A stretch of 64,000 bases of DNA from a gamma proteobacterium HTCC2207 (GCA_905182265.1 CAJJAO010000019.1:1-64000), one strand, 5' to 3'. Positions 37,949 to 48,351 are shown, numbered from the stretch's first letter. Program-made: numbers and translations. The notes: generated by a model not told the origin, from the letters alone.

Positions 37949-39367
37949 CTAGCTAGTAATACCCTTGATTTCTAAGTAATCATCAAAGCCATATTCGCCC
38001 CATTCGCGGCCATTACCAGACTGCTTGTAGCCACCAAACGGCGCAGCATAATCTTGCGAAGCACTGTTAACGCTAACCATGCCCGCGCGTAACTGACCGG
38101 CAACTCGCTTAGCTCGCTCCTCATCAGTCGTGCTGAAATAAGCCGCCAAACCGTAGTCAGTATCGTTGGCAATCTCGATCGCTTGCTCTTCAGTATCAAA
38201 AGGAATCATCGTCAGTACCGGACCAAAGATTTCCTCACGAGCAATCGTCATCTGGTTGTTCACCCCAGCAAAAATAGTCGGCTTAACAAAGTAACCCTTA
38301 TCCATGCCCTCAGGTTTTCCTGTGCCACCAGCCACCAGCTTAGCGCCCTCAGCAACACCCTTCTCAATCAATGCCTGCACCTTATCAAACTGTACGCGGC
38401 TCGACAGTGGGCCCAAATGCCAGCCCTCTTTCATGGGGTCATCAACCAGCACTTCTGCAGTCGTTTGCTTAGCAATTTCAACAGCTCGATCATAGACCGC
38501 TGACTGCACCAACATACGCGATGGCGCATTACAGGACTGGCCCGTGTTGCCCATCATATTGATAACGCCAGAACTCACGGCTACTTCAAGATCTGCATCT
38601 TCAAAAATAATATTGGGAGACTTGCCACCCAGCTCCTGGGTCACACGTTTAACAGTTTCCGATGCCGCCTTAGCAACCAAAATGCCCGCGCGAGTAGAGC
38701 CGGTGAACGACACCATATCCACATCTGGGTGACTGGCAATAACCGCCCCCACGTCTGGGCCATCGCCATTAACCATGTTGTAAACACCAGCGGGGAAACC
38801 AGCCTGCTCCATCATCTCTGAAAATAGGTAACCAGAAATAGGAGCGATTTCACTTGGTTTAAGTACCATCGTGCAGCCCGTCGCCAGAGCTGGGGCAACT
38901 TTGCAGCTGATTTGGTTAATCGGCCAGTTCCATGGCGTGATAAAACCGCAAACACCGATGGGCTCTTTAACAATGCGGGTGTTGCCCACCTGACGTTCGA
39001 ATTCAAATGTTTTTAATGCTTCGATTGCGGCATTTATATGCCCTCGGCCCGTATCGGCCTGGGCTGCGCTGGCCAAGGAAATTGGTGCGCCCATCTCCAT
39101 GCTAATAGCTACAGACATTTCTTCGTAGCGGCTCATATAGATCTTGAGCAGGTTTTCCATAAGGGAAATACGCTCTTCGACACTGACCTTTGAGTAGCTC
39201 GGGAAAGCGGCTTTAGCTGCAGCGACGGCGGCGTTAACATCGCCTGCCGCACCTAGGGAGATAGTCGCAATCATTTCTTCTGTCGCAGGATTTTCCACGG
39301 CCAGATCGTTTGCCACCAACGGATTTACCCATTGGCCATTAATATAGAATTTGCGTAGATCTTTCAT
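37949..39367 (-). CDS. NAD(P)+-dependent aldehyde dehydrogenase
   Basis: This 472-residue member of the ALDH superfamily has Asn147 in PWNWP, the general base Glu245 in TQELGGKSPN, the nucleophile Cys279 in GNTGQSCNAPSR and the cofactor loop FTGSTRAG. The C-terminal PFGGYKQSGNGREWGEYG is typical. It oxidises an aldehyde to the acid; the substrate cannot be inferred because no pathway neighbours are present. A hairpin follows its stop. Confidence 0.92.
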   Translation of the reverse strand: MKDLRKFYINGQWVNPLVANDLAVENPATEEMIATISLGAAGDVNAAVAAAKAAFPSYSKVSVEERISLMENLLKIYMSRYEEMSVAISMEMGAPISLASAAQADTGRGHINAAIEALKTFEFERQVGNTRIVKEPIGVCGFITPWNWPINQISCKVAPALATGCTMVLKPSEIAPISGYLFSEMMEQAGFPAGVYNMVNGDGPDVGAVIASHPDVDMVSFTGSTRAGILVAKAASETVKRVTQELGGKSPNIIFEDADLEVAVSSGVINMMGNTGQSCNAPSRMLVQSAVYDRAVEIAKQTTAEVLVDDPMKEGWHLGPLSSRVQFDKVQALIEKGVAEGAKLVAGGTGKPEGMDKGYFVKPTIFAGVNNQMTIAREEIFGPVLTMIPFDTEEQAIEIANDTDYGLAAYFSTTDEERAKRVAGQLRAGMVSVNSASQDYAAPFGGYKQSGNGREWGEYGFDDYLEIKGITS

Positions 39368-39467
39368 TGTTATCCCCTTTTAAGTTACGGAGCAGGTTAC
39401 TGCCGCCGCTAACATTTACCTATACCCTTTTATGGTGACATACCTTTAGGGTGAGACCACTCATATT

Positions 39468-39902
39468 TTAAAGAAGGCCTTCCAGCGTTTCTAATGTCTG
39501 CGGCCCGATTAGGCGCTGCAGTAACTTGCCCTCTGCACTAACAACCAATGTCTCTGGTAATACCTGCACCGGCTCAAGGCCCCATATCCCTCTAGGGTCT
39601 GCTAACAGACTCGGGAACTCAATACCTAATTTATCTATTTCAGTGCGCAGTAACTCTCCCTGCGAGCCATCGAAGTTTACGGCATAAATTGATACCTGAT
39701 CCCCATGGTCTTTTAAAAGCTGGTTAAACTCTGGAATCTCTTTGCGGCAAGGTGCGCACCAGACAGCCCAATAGTTAATTAGCACCAGTTTTTGGGGTGA
39801 CTGTAAATTAACGCTGCCGCCATCTAGCAGAGCAAAGTCAGTTGCTGTGTCGCTGGAGCAACCCAGCAGAAATAAACTGGTGATAAGAAGTCGTTTAATC
39901 AT
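39468..39902 (-). CDS. TlpA-like thioredoxin-fold lipoprotein
   Basis: This 144-residue protein has a lipoprotein signal (ITSLFLLGCSS, Cys15) and a thioredoxin fold with the redox motif WCAPC in INYWAVWCAPCRKEIPEF, followed by a cis-Pro near LPETLVV. This is the TlpA/ResA subgroup, which reduces disulfides in extracytoplasmic proteins such as apocytochromes. It lies downstream of yihY, separated from it by a short tandem repeat. Confidence 0.87.
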   Translation of the reverse strand: MIKRLLITSLFLLGCSSDTATDFALLDGGSVNLQSPQKLVLINYWAVWCAPCRKEIPEFNQLLKDHGDQVSIYAVNFDGSQGELLRTEIDKLGIEFPSLLADPRGIWGLEPVQVLPETLVVSAEGKLLQRLIGPQTLETLEGLL

Positions 39903-39905
39903 AGA

Positions 39906-39960
39906 GTTCTCTTTATTAGGAGTTTTTAAGCCTTTATTAGGTGCTTTTTAGGCTTTTATT
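39906..39960 (-). repeat. 21-22 bp tandem repeat spanning the yihY stop codon
   Basis: On the minus strand the units begin AATAAAAGCCTAAAAAGC, AATAAAGGCTTAAAAACT and AATAAAGAGAACT. The first contains the last yihY codons and its TAA. The repeats fill the gap up to the next gene's ATG. Confidence 0.75.
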
Positions 39961-41201
39961 AAATCTTGGGCAAATAGAGTTTCAATACTCAGAGAAAAAT
40001 TATCCTGAGTCGCGGTGCGAGCCTTGCCCGCAAGCATATCGTATTTTGCGTACCAAGGATGGCAAGAGGCTAATGTAGATGACTCATCGCTCGTGGGTCT
40101 ATGAATATCCTCGCCCAACCAGTCACAGACATCATTAATGCTGTGGCTCCCCAGGTCGCGAATCAGCACATATTGCCCGCTGGCAGTTTTTTCAATCACT
40201 CGCTCTCTAAGCAGCAAATTGCGTAGTTTTTTCCAGTGCTCGGCATCCATACCTGTGGCAACCATAGCTCGATCCGACAGGCTGTCACCTCGCTGTTGAT
40301 TCTGCCAGCAGTGCCACAGCACTATTAAGGTTGCCACAAGGTCGGGCAGCTTTTTACCTCGACCTTCAATAGAGAATGTTTCTAAACTGCGCACAAACTC
40401 AGCGCCGATTAAAATTAATACCCACAGCAGATAGATCCAGATCAGAAATAATGGAATTACCGCAAAGGCACCATAGACGTTGGTGTAGCTGGAATGTGCG
40501 ACCATAAAACCAAACAGCGCCTTGGCGCTTTCAAATAATACTGTCGTCACTAGGGCACCAAATACGGCATGTCGGGCGCGCACTTTACAATTGGGGACGG
40601 CAATAAATAGTAGGGTTAGGGCCATCCAGGTGAGCAGCCAGGGCAGGTAGGCAAACAGATACTGGGAAATACCCAGAGCGTCTACCTCATCTACCATAAG
40701 GCGAAATGATAGCAAATAGGTTTTCATTACTACGCCGGCGGCCAATAGCAGAGGCCCCAGGCTAAGAATGGCCCAATAGAGCAGAAACCCGCTCAGGCCT
40801 CTGCGGCCGCCATCGGTGCCCCAGATATGGTTAAAAGTCTTCTCAATATTGGCTAGCATTAAATAGGACGTCACCATCAAGATCACTGCACCCACTGAAC
40901 TTAGCTTGCGGGCCTGGGCGGAAAACTCACTCAGATAGCTGGTAATTTCTTGACCACTGGTAGGCAGCACCTTAGAAAATATCCAGCTCTCTACCTGAGA
41001 CCCAGCGTCTTGAAAGGCTGGAATCAATGAAAACATGCTGTACATCAAGGTGAGCATAGGCACTATGGCGAATAGACTCATGTAGGTCAGAGCTGCCGCG
41101 CTCTGGCGGCAGCCGTCACGATTAAATCGCTGTACCAAATAGCTGAGAAAGTGCCAAAATATGGCCAAATACTGCTGGTTTTTGATTAATCCTTTAAGCA
41201 C
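39948..41201 (-). CDS. yihY: YihY/virulence factor BrkB family membrane protein
   Basis: This 417-residue protein has about six membrane helices in the first 285 residues and a cytosolic C-terminal domain of about 130 residues. Signature segments are CRQSAAALTYMSLFAIVPML, LMLANIEKTFNHIWG and FIWIYLLWVLILIGAEFVRSL. The family was once called RNase BN, which was a misassignment; its real role is unknown. Confidence 0.92.
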   Translation of the reverse strand: MLKGLIKNQQYLAIFWHFLSYLVQRFNRDGCRQSAAALTYMSLFAIVPMLTLMYSMFSLIPAFQDAGSQVESWIFSKVLPTSGQEITSYLSEFSAQARKLSSVGAVILMVTSYLMLANIEKTFNHIWGTDGGRRGLSGFLLYWAILSLGPLLLAAGVVMKTYLLSFRLMVDEVDALGISQYLFAYLPWLLTWMALTLLFIAVPNCKVRARHAVFGALVTTVLFESAKALFGFMVAHSSYTNVYGAFAVIPLFLIWIYLLWVLILIGAEFVRSLETFSIEGRGKKLPDLVATLIVLWHCWQNQQRGDSLSDRAMVATGMDAEHWKKLRNLLLRERVIEKTASGQYVLIRDLGSHSINDVCDWLGEDIHRPTSDESSTLASCHPWYAKYDMLAGKARTATQDNFSLSIETLFAQDLIKA

Positions 41202-41297
41202 AGAGTCGTCCCTCGCTATTGGTTTACTGTCATTTGCCCGTACAATAAGCGTTTGTTATATCATCAAGTAAAAGGTTAGTCGTAAAAAGGATAGTCC

Positions 41298-41657
41298 ATG
41301 ACCCGCATTTACCATAATCCTCGCTGCTCTAAGTCTCGGCAAACGCTGGAACTCCTCCATGCCCGCGGCATTCAGCCCGATACTGTGCTGTATCTTGAAA
41401 CACCATTAGATGCCGACAATATTAAAGATCTACTGGCCAAGCTAGGCATGAGTGCTGGGCAGTTGGTACGTCGATCCGAGCAGGACTTTAAGGATAATAA
41501 TCTTGGTGCTGCCGATATCAGTGAAGAGCAGCTTATTGCCGCAATGGTGAAGTACCCCAAGCTGATAGAGCGGCCAATTGTAGTGGTTGGCAACAGAGCA
41601 GTAATTGGCCGGCCCCCAGAAAATGTGCTGGCCTTGCTCGCTGACCAGGAGAAGTAA
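41298..41657 (+). CDS. arsC: ArsC-family reductase (arsenate reductase-like)
   Basis: This 119-residue thioredoxin-fold protein has the catalytic Cys in IYHNPRCSKSRQTLELL (Cys10) and the ArsC C-terminal RPIVVVGNRAVIGRPPE with the anion-binding Arg. The length suits glutaredoxin-dependent arsenate reductases. No arsenite pump or ArsR gene is adjacent. The gene instead sits four bases ahead of wrbA, an arrangement also common in Pseudomonas, so a general redox role is possible. Confidence 0.88.
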   Translation: MTRIYHNPRCSKSRQTLELLHARGIQPDTVLYLETPLDADNIKDLLAKLGMSAGQLVRRSEQDFKDNNLGAADISEEQLIAAMVKYPKLIERPIVVVGNRAVIGRPPENVLALLADQEK

Positions 41658-42245
<588 letters not shown>

Positions 42246-42275
42246 ACACCTAATACTTACTTAAGGCGAACAATC

Positions 42276-42620
42276 TTGACCACAGAATTAAAACTGTCCA
42301 TCAGCCGCTTTTTAACTCGTAGCAGTTACTGGCTTCTAATGCTAACCCTCGCCGTACATCTCTGGATGCAATCGGCGCCCGCGGTGATTTACTTTATAAG
42401 CCTAGTGCCGCTAATGATTTTTATTCCCGGCATACTGGCCGACAGATTGCGCACATTAATCTGGCTCGGCTTCGTGGTAATGCTATATTTTTATAATGGC
42501 GTCCAAAACATGGCGGTCCCTGAACCCATGACACTGGACATCGTCGAGCTGGCTTTAAGTGTTGTGCTGTTTAGCGCAGCGATGTTTTATGCCCGTGTTA
42601 GGCAGGTCAACAATCTATAA
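42276..42620 (+). CDS. DUF2069 membrane protein
   Basis: This 114-residue protein has about four membrane helices (YWLLMLTLAVHLWMQ, VIYFISLVPLMIFIPGILA, TLIWLGFVVMLYFYNGVQNM, LSVVLFSAAMFYARV). DUF2069 proteins are frequently encoded right after wrbA, as here. It starts at a TTG with AAGGCGA upstream. Function unknown. Confidence 0.85.
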   Translation: MTTELKLSISRFLTRSSYWLLMLTLAVHLWMQSAPAVIYFISLVPLMIFIPGILADRLRTLIWLGFVVMLYFYNGVQNMAVPEPMTLDIVELALSVVLFSAAMFYARVRQVNNL

Positions 42621-42645
42621 TTAATGATTATTAAAGGACTTTGTA

Positions 42646-44508
42646 ATGAGCGACAGTAAACCGGGCATCATTCGTCGAATCTTTCGTTTTATCGGTAGCA
42701 TTGTATCGGCCATACGCACCATTATTGGTGTGGTTGTTTTGATCTTTATTGTCACCACTATCGGTGGCATGTTTGCCGATGACCTGCAGCCTATTCCCAA
42801 TGAAGGGGCACTCTATCTAGCACCTAGCGGCTTTCTTGTTGACCAAAAAACCTACACCGATCCACTAGAGCAGATTCTCTCTCAGGGTAACGGCCAAGAG
42901 TCCGAAACCTTGGTTCGCGATGTTATTGAAGCATTGGAAGCCGCGGGCAATGATAGCCGCATTACTCACCTGCTTTTGGACACTGACTACATGTCAGGTG
43001 CTGGTCTTAGTAAGTTAGAAGAGATAAGCACAGCGCTGTTGCGCTTTAAAGAGAGTGGCAAACCGATTATTGCCGTGGCCGATAACTTTAGCCAGCAGCA
43101 GTATTATCTGGCGGCCCATGCCGACCAAATTATGCTCAACCCATTGGGTGGCGTCATGATCACTGGCTTTGCCTCTTATAACAGCTACTTTAAAGAAGCA
43201 CTCGACAAGCTCAAAGTGAACATCCATGTGTTTAGAGTTGGCGAGTACAAAAGTGCCGTTGAACCCTATCTGGGCAATAGTATGTCCGCCGCAGTAAAAG
43301 AAGAACGTCGCGCTATGATTAACGAGCTGTGGCAGTTTTATGGCTCTCAAGTAGAAGAACTGCGAGGACTACCCATCGGTGCAATCAATGATTACACCAA
43401 TAACTTGCACCTAAAATTACGTGCCGCCAATGGCGACAGCGCAATACTCGCAAAAGAGCAGGGTCTGGTCGATCAAATCGCCAGCAGAACAGAAATGCTC
43501 GCCTATCTGAATGAGGTTATTCCAACCACCGACGGCGAATTTAACAGCATTAATTTGCGCGGCTATCTGAGCCACGTTAGGCGCGAGAAGGTCACCAGTA
43601 GCGCGGCCAAAAAACACCGCGTAGCTCTAGTGGTTGCCAAAGGCACCATTCTAGATGGCGAACAGCCCGAGGGTTCTGTTGGCGGCGACACCTTGGCCAG
43701 CATCTTTTCTAATCTGCGTGATGATGAAGATGTGAAGGCGGTTGTACTGCGCGTCGATAGCCCTGGCGGTAGCGCCTTTGCCTCTGAAATTATTCGCGAC
43801 GCAATGGCGGCAACCCGTGCAGATGGTGTGCCCATTGTGATCAGTATGGGTAGCGTAGCTGCCTCTGGTGGTTACTGGATTGCTACCGAAGCCGACCAGG
43901 TTCTAGCCATGTCTACCACCATCACCGGCTCTATCGGTGTTTTCGGCGTGATACCCACTGTCGAAAATTCAATGGCTGCTCTGGGCATTTATTCTGACGG
44001 CGTCAGCACTGCAGATATTTCTGGTGTTATGCAGCTTGACCGAGCTATGACTCCCCAGGCAGAGATGTTTTTCCAAGCTGGTGTGGATAATATTTACACT
44101 CGCTTTATTGCACTGGTTGCCGATTCTCGCGGCTCAACACCAGCAGCCATCCATGAGATTGCTCAGGGTCGGGTATGGACAGGTGAGCAAGCTTTAGAGC
44201 TTGGTCTTGTGGATCAGCTGGGTGATTTAAATGATGCCATTAAAGTGGCTGCAGAGCTGGCCAACCTTAGCGACTATATGGTCGACTATCGCCGCAAACC
44301 ATTAACCGTTTATGAACAATTTTTGTCGGGCATGAACAGTAGTGTCGGTGCCTCACTGGCTGCACTAGGCGTGACAGCATCGGGAGATAGCTGGATTCCA
44401 GATGTTTTGCGCGGCCAGGCCAAAACATTAATTAAGCCCTTAGACGCACTAGGCAATCTATCGGATCCGAAAGGGATTTATGTTTATTGCGATCAATGCC
44501 CTATCTAA
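42646..44508 (+). CDS. sppA: Signal peptide peptidase SppA, 67K type
   Basis: This inner-membrane serine protease removes leftover signal peptides. The 620-residue protein has one N-terminal anchor (about 20-42) and two tandem S49 domains. The catalytic dyad is Lys202 (VGEYKSAVEPY) from the first half and Ser407 (GSVAASGGYW) from the second, the E. coli SppA layout. The last codons form the first unit of a tandem repeat that continues beyond the stop, so the tail CDQCPI may be recently altered. Confidence 0.95.
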   Translation: MSDSKPGIIRRIFRFIGSIVSAIRTIIGVVVLIFIVTTIGGMFADDLQPIPNEGALYLAPSGFLVDQKTYTDPLEQILSQGNGQESETLVRDVIEALEAAGNDSRITHLLLDTDYMSGAGLSKLEEISTALLRFKESGKPIIAVADNFSQQQYYLAAHADQIMLNPLGGVMITGFASYNSYFKEALDKLKVNIHVFRVGEYKSAVEPYLGNSMSAAVKEERRAMINELWQFYGSQVEELRGLPIGAINDYTNNLHLKLRAANGDSAILAKEQGLVDQIASRTEMLAYLNEVIPTTDGEFNSINLRGYLSHVRREKVTSSAAKKHRVALVVAKGTILDGEQPEGSVGGDTLASIFSNLRDDEDVKAVVLRVDSPGGSAFASEIIRDAMAATRADGVPIVISMGSVAASGGYWIATEADQVLAMSTTITGSIGVFGVIPTVENSMAALGIYSDGVSTADISGVMQLDRAMTPQAEMFFQAGVDNIYTRFIALVADSRGSTPAAIHEIAQGRVWTGEQALELGLVDQLGDLNDAIKVAAELANLSDYMVDYRRKPLTVYEQFLSGMNSSVGASLAALGVTASGDSWIPDVLRGQAKTLIKPLDALGNLSDPKGIYVYCDQCPI

Positions 44509-44597
44509 TAAGAAGCTTCCTATTTAATAAGGGGCTTCCTATCTAATAAGAGGCCTCCTACTTAAATAAGGGGCTTCCTATTTTAATAAAAAGCCTA
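44501..44597 (+). repeat. 19-20 bp tandem repeat spanning the sppA stop codon
   Basis: Five units follow one another: CTATCTAATAAGAAGCTTC, CTATTTAATAAGGGGCTTC, CTATCTAATAAGAGGCCTC, CTACTTAAATAAGGGGCTTC, CTATTTTAATAAAAAGCCTA. The first includes the sppA stop, so each unit carries a copied TAA. The array ends shortly before the convergent hda gene. Confidence 0.92.
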
Positions 44598-44631
44598 CTT
44601 TTCAAAAAGGCCGGCTCTTCGATACACCGAG

Positions 44632-45333
44632 CTAGAGCGCCAAAACGCTCTTAACAAATGGTAGGGTCAGGCGTCGTTGTTCTTGAAGCGACGCCCCATC
44701 CAACGTAGCCAGTGCCGCCATCAAGTCACTGGTATTTCGCGGCAAGCGGTTCAACAAAAACACAGCAACCTCGTCCGAGAGATACAGTCCGCGCACGCTT
44801 GCACGGTGCTGCAGAAGGCGACGCTGATCATCATTTTTATACTGCTGCATTTGCAGCGCCACACCAGACTTTAGTCGCGATAAAAGATCCGGCAATATCA
44901 CGCCCAAGTGATCGGGAACTTCATGGGCCGCAATCACTAGCTTAGTCTTGGCATCTCGACAGCGATTAAAAAAGTGAAACAGGGGTTCTTGCCAATCAGG
45001 TTTATCTGCGACTAATTGCAGATCATCGAGACAGACCATAGTGGCCGACTCTAAACCCTCAAGAATATCTGTAGCGGGGTAATCCGCTAAATCTGCCAAT
45101 GGTAAGTACACCGCACCCGCATTTCTGCCAAGCGCTGTGCGCTGGCAGGCTGCCTGCAACAGATGAGATAGCCCACTGCCCTCGGCACCAATCAAAAAAC
45201 AGTAATACTGACGCTCGTCTTGCAACACAAGACTGGCCAAATGCTGGGGGGTTCCTCGGGGGGCATAGAAGTTATCAAAGGTAGCTTGGTCGTCCAGCTC
45301 TACTGCCAAGCTAAGCTGTCGGGGACTATTCAT
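44632..45333 (-). CDS. hda: DnaA regulatory inactivator Hda
   Basis: Hda binds the beta clamp and triggers hydrolysis of DnaA-ATP after initiation. The 233-residue AAA+ protein starts with the clamp-binding motif QLSLAV, then has FDNFYAPR, a P-loop-like GAEGSGLSHLLQA and the Walker B MVCLDDLQLV. Its ATG overlaps the DUF2066 gene stop by four bases. Confidence 0.95.
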   Translation of the reverse strand: MNSPRQLSLAVELDDQATFDNFYAPRGTPQHLASLVLQDERQYYCFLIGAEGSGLSHLLQAACQRTALGRNAGAVYLPLADLADYPATDILEGLESATMVCLDDLQLVADKPDWQEPLFHFFNRCRDAKTKLVIAAHEVPDHLGVILPDLLSRLKSGVALQMQQYKNDDQRRLLQHRASVRGLYLSDEVAVFLLNRLPRNTSDLMAALATLDGASLQEQRRLTLPFVKSVLAL

Positions 45334-46409
45334 TCGCTGATCCAGCGGTATTCAAGCCTGCCCGTCAGTGCCGTGTCGCTGCCTACTCGGCTCTCTAAGC
45401 GGCCACTGCGCACCAGTGCCGAATGCAATAATTCTGCACCGCCTTCAACATCAACAGCCAGTGTTAGCTGATCACCCTGCACCGCAAATATATCCAAAGA
45501 ATCAACTACCTCTAGTTTTTTAAACTGGGCCAACACGGCCTGATACTGTTTGAAAGACTCAACACCATTAATCTGTACCAGCACTTCATTGGTGTTCAGC
45601 TGCGGTATATAGGTATAGGTCTTGGCAAGGCTGTCCACCAAACCATCAATCGCGCTGGCCATAAATTCTTCCCCAGCCTCGGCACGAAAATCATTGAGCT
45701 GACGGCGACCTGCGCTCTGATATAACCAGGCACCCCGCACTTGCCCACTAGAGGTCGTGTAAAAACGCAGCGCTAACCAGGCATCAGCTTCGTAACGTTG
45801 GGACGCGGGCTCAATAAGATCAGACCTAAGCGACCAGGCCTCGTTCACCGACAGCGAAAGTTGGTCCTGCAAGTCAAAATTTGGTAATTGGTAGGGCATG
45901 CCACGGGCTTTCATGGCCCGGTCAAAAGACGCTAGTACCGCCTCACCGCCCGCTGATACTTCTGCACTGTTATATTCACCAATAAAACTGCGACCAGCGG
46001 TAGCATCGTCACGAATAATCCAAGCCAATATTGTCGGCCGATTGGACGGCAATACAGGTAGCTGTGCTTGGCGAATAAGTTGGTCTATGGCCTGTCGTGC
46101 AAAACTGACTTGAAGCCCAGGCTGGCTTTTCTTACTTTTAGAATCAGTATCAGAAATATTTCGAAAACCAACAGCTGCGACAAAAGCATTGGGGTCGGTC
46201 AAAAAAGGTTGGATACTCGGCACCAGCATAATCTTACTGTTGCCCGTGAGCTTTATTAGCACCTGCGCAAGAGCATCGCGAACACCCAATTCTCGAGATT
46301 CAGTCGTTTGATCTGCCACCGGCACTAAGCCGCTGTACAGACCAGCAACCTCTTCCGCGAGAGAATGAAGGCTAAAACAAGCCAAAATCATCATTAATAT
46401 CCGTTTCAA
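45330..46409 (-). CDS. DUF2066 periplasmic protein
   Basis: This 359-residue protein has a signal peptide (MKRILMMILACFSLHSLAEE). It matches DUF2066, typically found between purM and hda, with SRELGVRDALAQVLIKLTGN near the N-terminus. It is translationally coupled to hda and divergent from purM. No catalytic motif is recognisable, so the function is unknown. Confidence 0.87.
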   Translation of the reverse strand: MKRILMMILACFSLHSLAEEVAGLYSGLVPVADQTTESRELGVRDALAQVLIKLTGNSKIMLVPSIQPFLTDPNAFVAAVGFRNISDTDSKSKKSQPGLQVSFARQAIDQLIRQAQLPVLPSNRPTILAWIIRDDATAGRSFIGEYNSAEVSAGGEAVLASFDRAMKARGMPYQLPNFDLQDQLSLSVNEAWSLRSDLIEPASQRYEADAWLALRFYTTSSGQVRGAWLYQSAGRRQLNDFRAEAGEEFMASAIDGLVDSLAKTYTYIPQLNTNEVLVQINGVESFKQYQAVLAQFKKLEVVDSLDIFAVQGDQLTLAVDVEGGAELLHSALVRSGRLESRVGSDTALTGRLEYRWISE

Positions 46410-46494
46410 CGACTTTTCTCCAAATTAATTTGCCTCATTGTACCAGCGCTTGATGAAAATTAGACTCACTCGCACTAAAATACGCTCTTTAAAA

Positions 46495-46506
46495 TAAGTG
46501 CACTTA
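46495..46506. promoter_or_regulatory. 12-bp palindrome upstream of purM
   Basis: TAAGTGCACTTA is a perfect palindrome in the DUF2066-purM divergent gap, with a further ATAAGTGC copy at about 46509. It could be a regulator site for purMN; it is not a PurR box. Confidence 0.3.
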
Positions 46507-46550
46507 CATAAGTGCGTTTACAATGGGTACTTTTAACAGGAAGCCTGTCC

Positions 46551-47606
46551 ATGACCGAAAAGACTCAATCACTGAGCTACAAAGATGCTGGCGTAGATAT
46601 AGACGCAGGTAATGCCCTGATCGAAAAAATTAAAGGTGCGGCAAAGCGAACTCGTCGTCCAGAAGTGATGGCCGGGCTCGGTGGATTTGGTGCACTGTTT
46701 GAATTACCGACAGGCTATCGCGAGCCGGTTATGGTTTCTGGCACCGACGGTGTGGGTACTAAACTACGTCTCGCTCTAGACCATAGTAGACATGACACCG
46801 TTGGCATCGACCTAGTTGCCATGTGTGTAAACGACTTAATTGTCTGCGGTGCTGAGCCCCTGTTCTTTCTCGACTACTACGCCACAGGCAAACTTGATAT
46901 TGATACAGCCGCGGCCGTCGTCAATGGTATTGCCGATGGCTGCGAACTGTCGGGCTGTTCATTGATTGGTGGTGAAACCGCCGAGATGCCAGGCATGTAT
47001 GAAGGCAGCGATTATGACCTCGCAGGGTTCTGCGTTGGCATGGCAGAAAAATCTGAATTGATTGACGGCAGCAAGGTAGCGGTTGGCGATACGCTGATTG
47101 GCCTAGCCTCAAGCGGCCCCCATTCCAATGGCTACTCGTTAATTCGCAAAGTTCTCGAAGTCACCCAGACAGACCCAGCGACGACCATGCTAGACGGCAA
47201 GCCTTTGATCGACCTGTTAATGGAACCGACCAAAATCTATGTGAAGTCACTACTGGCCTTAATCGCCAAGTCACCCGTTCACGCCCTCGCCCACATTACT
47301 GGCGGCGGCCTGTTAGAAAATATTCCCCGTGTACTGCCAGACAATGCCACCGCTATTATCGACACCAAGGCTTGGACACGCCCCCCTGTATTCGATTGGT
47401 TGCAGCAGGGCGGTAATATTGACGAGCATGAAATGCACCGTACCTTAAACTGTGGTGTCGGCATGGTCATCTGTGTGCCGGCTAACACTGCCGCATCGGC
47501 TGTAGAGTTCTTAAACGCCAATGGCGAAGAGGCCTTTATTTTGGGCACTATTGAAGAGACTAAGAGCGGTGAAGAGCAGGTGCAACTACTCGGCCTCTCT
47601 GAATGA
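46551..47606 (+). CDS. purM: Phosphoribosylformylglycinamidine cyclo-ligase
   Basis: PurM (AIR synthetase) closes the imidazole ring in purine synthesis using ATP. The sequence has [15 protein letters not shown] at the start, [23 protein letters not shown] and [13 protein letters not shown]. The frame is open 13 codons further upstream to 46512, but the ATG at 46551 is preceded by AGGAAG and gives the usual [15 protein letters not shown]-terminus (351 residues). It overlaps purN by four bases. Confidence 0.97.
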   Translation: MTEKTQSLSYKDAGVDIDAGNALIEKIKGAAKRTRRPEVMAGLGGFGALFELPTGYREPVMVSGTDGVGTKLRLALDHSRHDTVGIDLVAMCVNDLIVCGAEPLFFLDYYATGKLDIDTAAAVVNGIADGCELSGCSLIGGETAEMPGMYEGSDYDLAGFCVGMAEKSELIDGSKVAVGDTLIGLASSGPHSNGYSLIRKVLEVTQTDPATTMLDGKPLIDLLMEPTKIYVKSLLALIAKSPVHALAHITGGGLLENIPRVLPDNATAIIDTKAWTRPPVFDWLQQGGNIDEHEMHRTLNCGVGMVICVPANTAASAVEFLNANGEEAFILGTIEETKSGEEQVQLLGLSE

Positions 47607-48271
47607 CCGACCGCCCTACTGCCGGAATTAAACCGCGACTGGTGGTTTTAGTCTCCGGTGGCGGCTCTAATCTGCAGTCATTTATAGATGCCTGTGCAGA
47701 GGGCAGTCTCAATGCTCAGGTAGCCGCTGTCATTAGCAACAAAGCTGGCGTTGGTGGTCTCGACCGTGCAGCCCAGGTGGGCATTCCCAACATCGCTATT
47801 GATCATCGAGCGTTTGATAGCCGAGAGGATTTCGACAAAAACCTCAGCGAGCTTATCGATAGTTTTGCACCAGACCTCGTTGTACTGGCCGGTTTTATGC
47901 GCATATTAACCCCTGACTTTGTGAATCACTTTCTCGGCAAGCTCATCAACATTCACCCCTCACTGCTGCCCGCTTACCCAGGCCTGCACACACACCAGCG
48001 CGCTATTGATGCCGGTGATTCAGAGGCCGGCGCTACAGTACATTTTGTGACTCCAGAGCTAGATGGTGGGCCTTCAGTACTGCAAGCTAGGGTGCCAGTA
48101 TTGGCAGACGATAGTGCCGAGAGCTTGGCCTCACGGGTACTGGGATTTGAACATAAAATTTATACTGCCGCCGTCCAGTGGTTTTGCCAAGGTCGGTTGT
48201 GCATGGAAAATGGTAACGCCATACTAGATGGCAAATCACTGCCGGAGCAGGGTGTTATTTTTTCAGACTGA
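47603..48271 (+). CDS. purN: Phosphoribosylglycinamide formyltransferase 1
   Basis: PurN transfers a formyl group from 10-formyl-THF to GAR. The 222-residue protein has [19 protein letters not shown], the catalytic Asn/His in [18 protein letters not shown] and the Asp in [11 protein letters not shown]. It is coupled to purM by an ATGA overlap. Confidence 0.97.
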   Translation: MTDRPTAGIKPRLVVLVSGGGSNLQSFIDACAEGSLNAQVAAVISNKAGVGGLDRAAQVGIPNIAIDHRAFDSREDFDKNLSELIDSFAPDLVVLAGFMRILTPDFVNHFLGKLINIHPSLLPAYPGLHTHQRAIDAGDSEAGATVHFVTPELDGGPSVLQARVPVLADDSAESLASRVLGFEHKIYTAAVQWFCQGRLCMENGNAILDGKSLPEQGVIFSD

Positions 48272-48274
48272 TGC

Positions 48275-48351
48275 TGAACCATAGATGAACCATAGATGAA
48301 CCATAGATGAACCATAGATGCACAGTAGATTAACTATAGCTGCACAGCAGC
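48275..48351 (+). repeat. 11-bp tandem repeat directly after purN
   Basis: Four perfect copies of TGAACCATAGA (48275-48318) are followed by three decayed copies (TGCACAGTAGA, TTAACTATAGC, TGCACAGCAGC). The array begins three bases past the purN stop, and every perfect unit begins with TGA. Confidence 0.93.

Noticed and set aside
39948..41201. Annotation of the YihY protein as ribonuclease BN
   Set aside because: That name came from a historic misassignment; the sequence is a polytopic membrane protein without nuclease motifs.
44501..44597. Possible CRISPR or terminator array after sppA
   Set aside because: These are simple tandem 19-20 bp repeats without spacers and without a GC-rich stem followed by a T-run.
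48275..48351. Possible CRISPR array after purN
   Set aside because: Units are 11 bp and directly adjacent with no unique spacers, and no cas gene is near.
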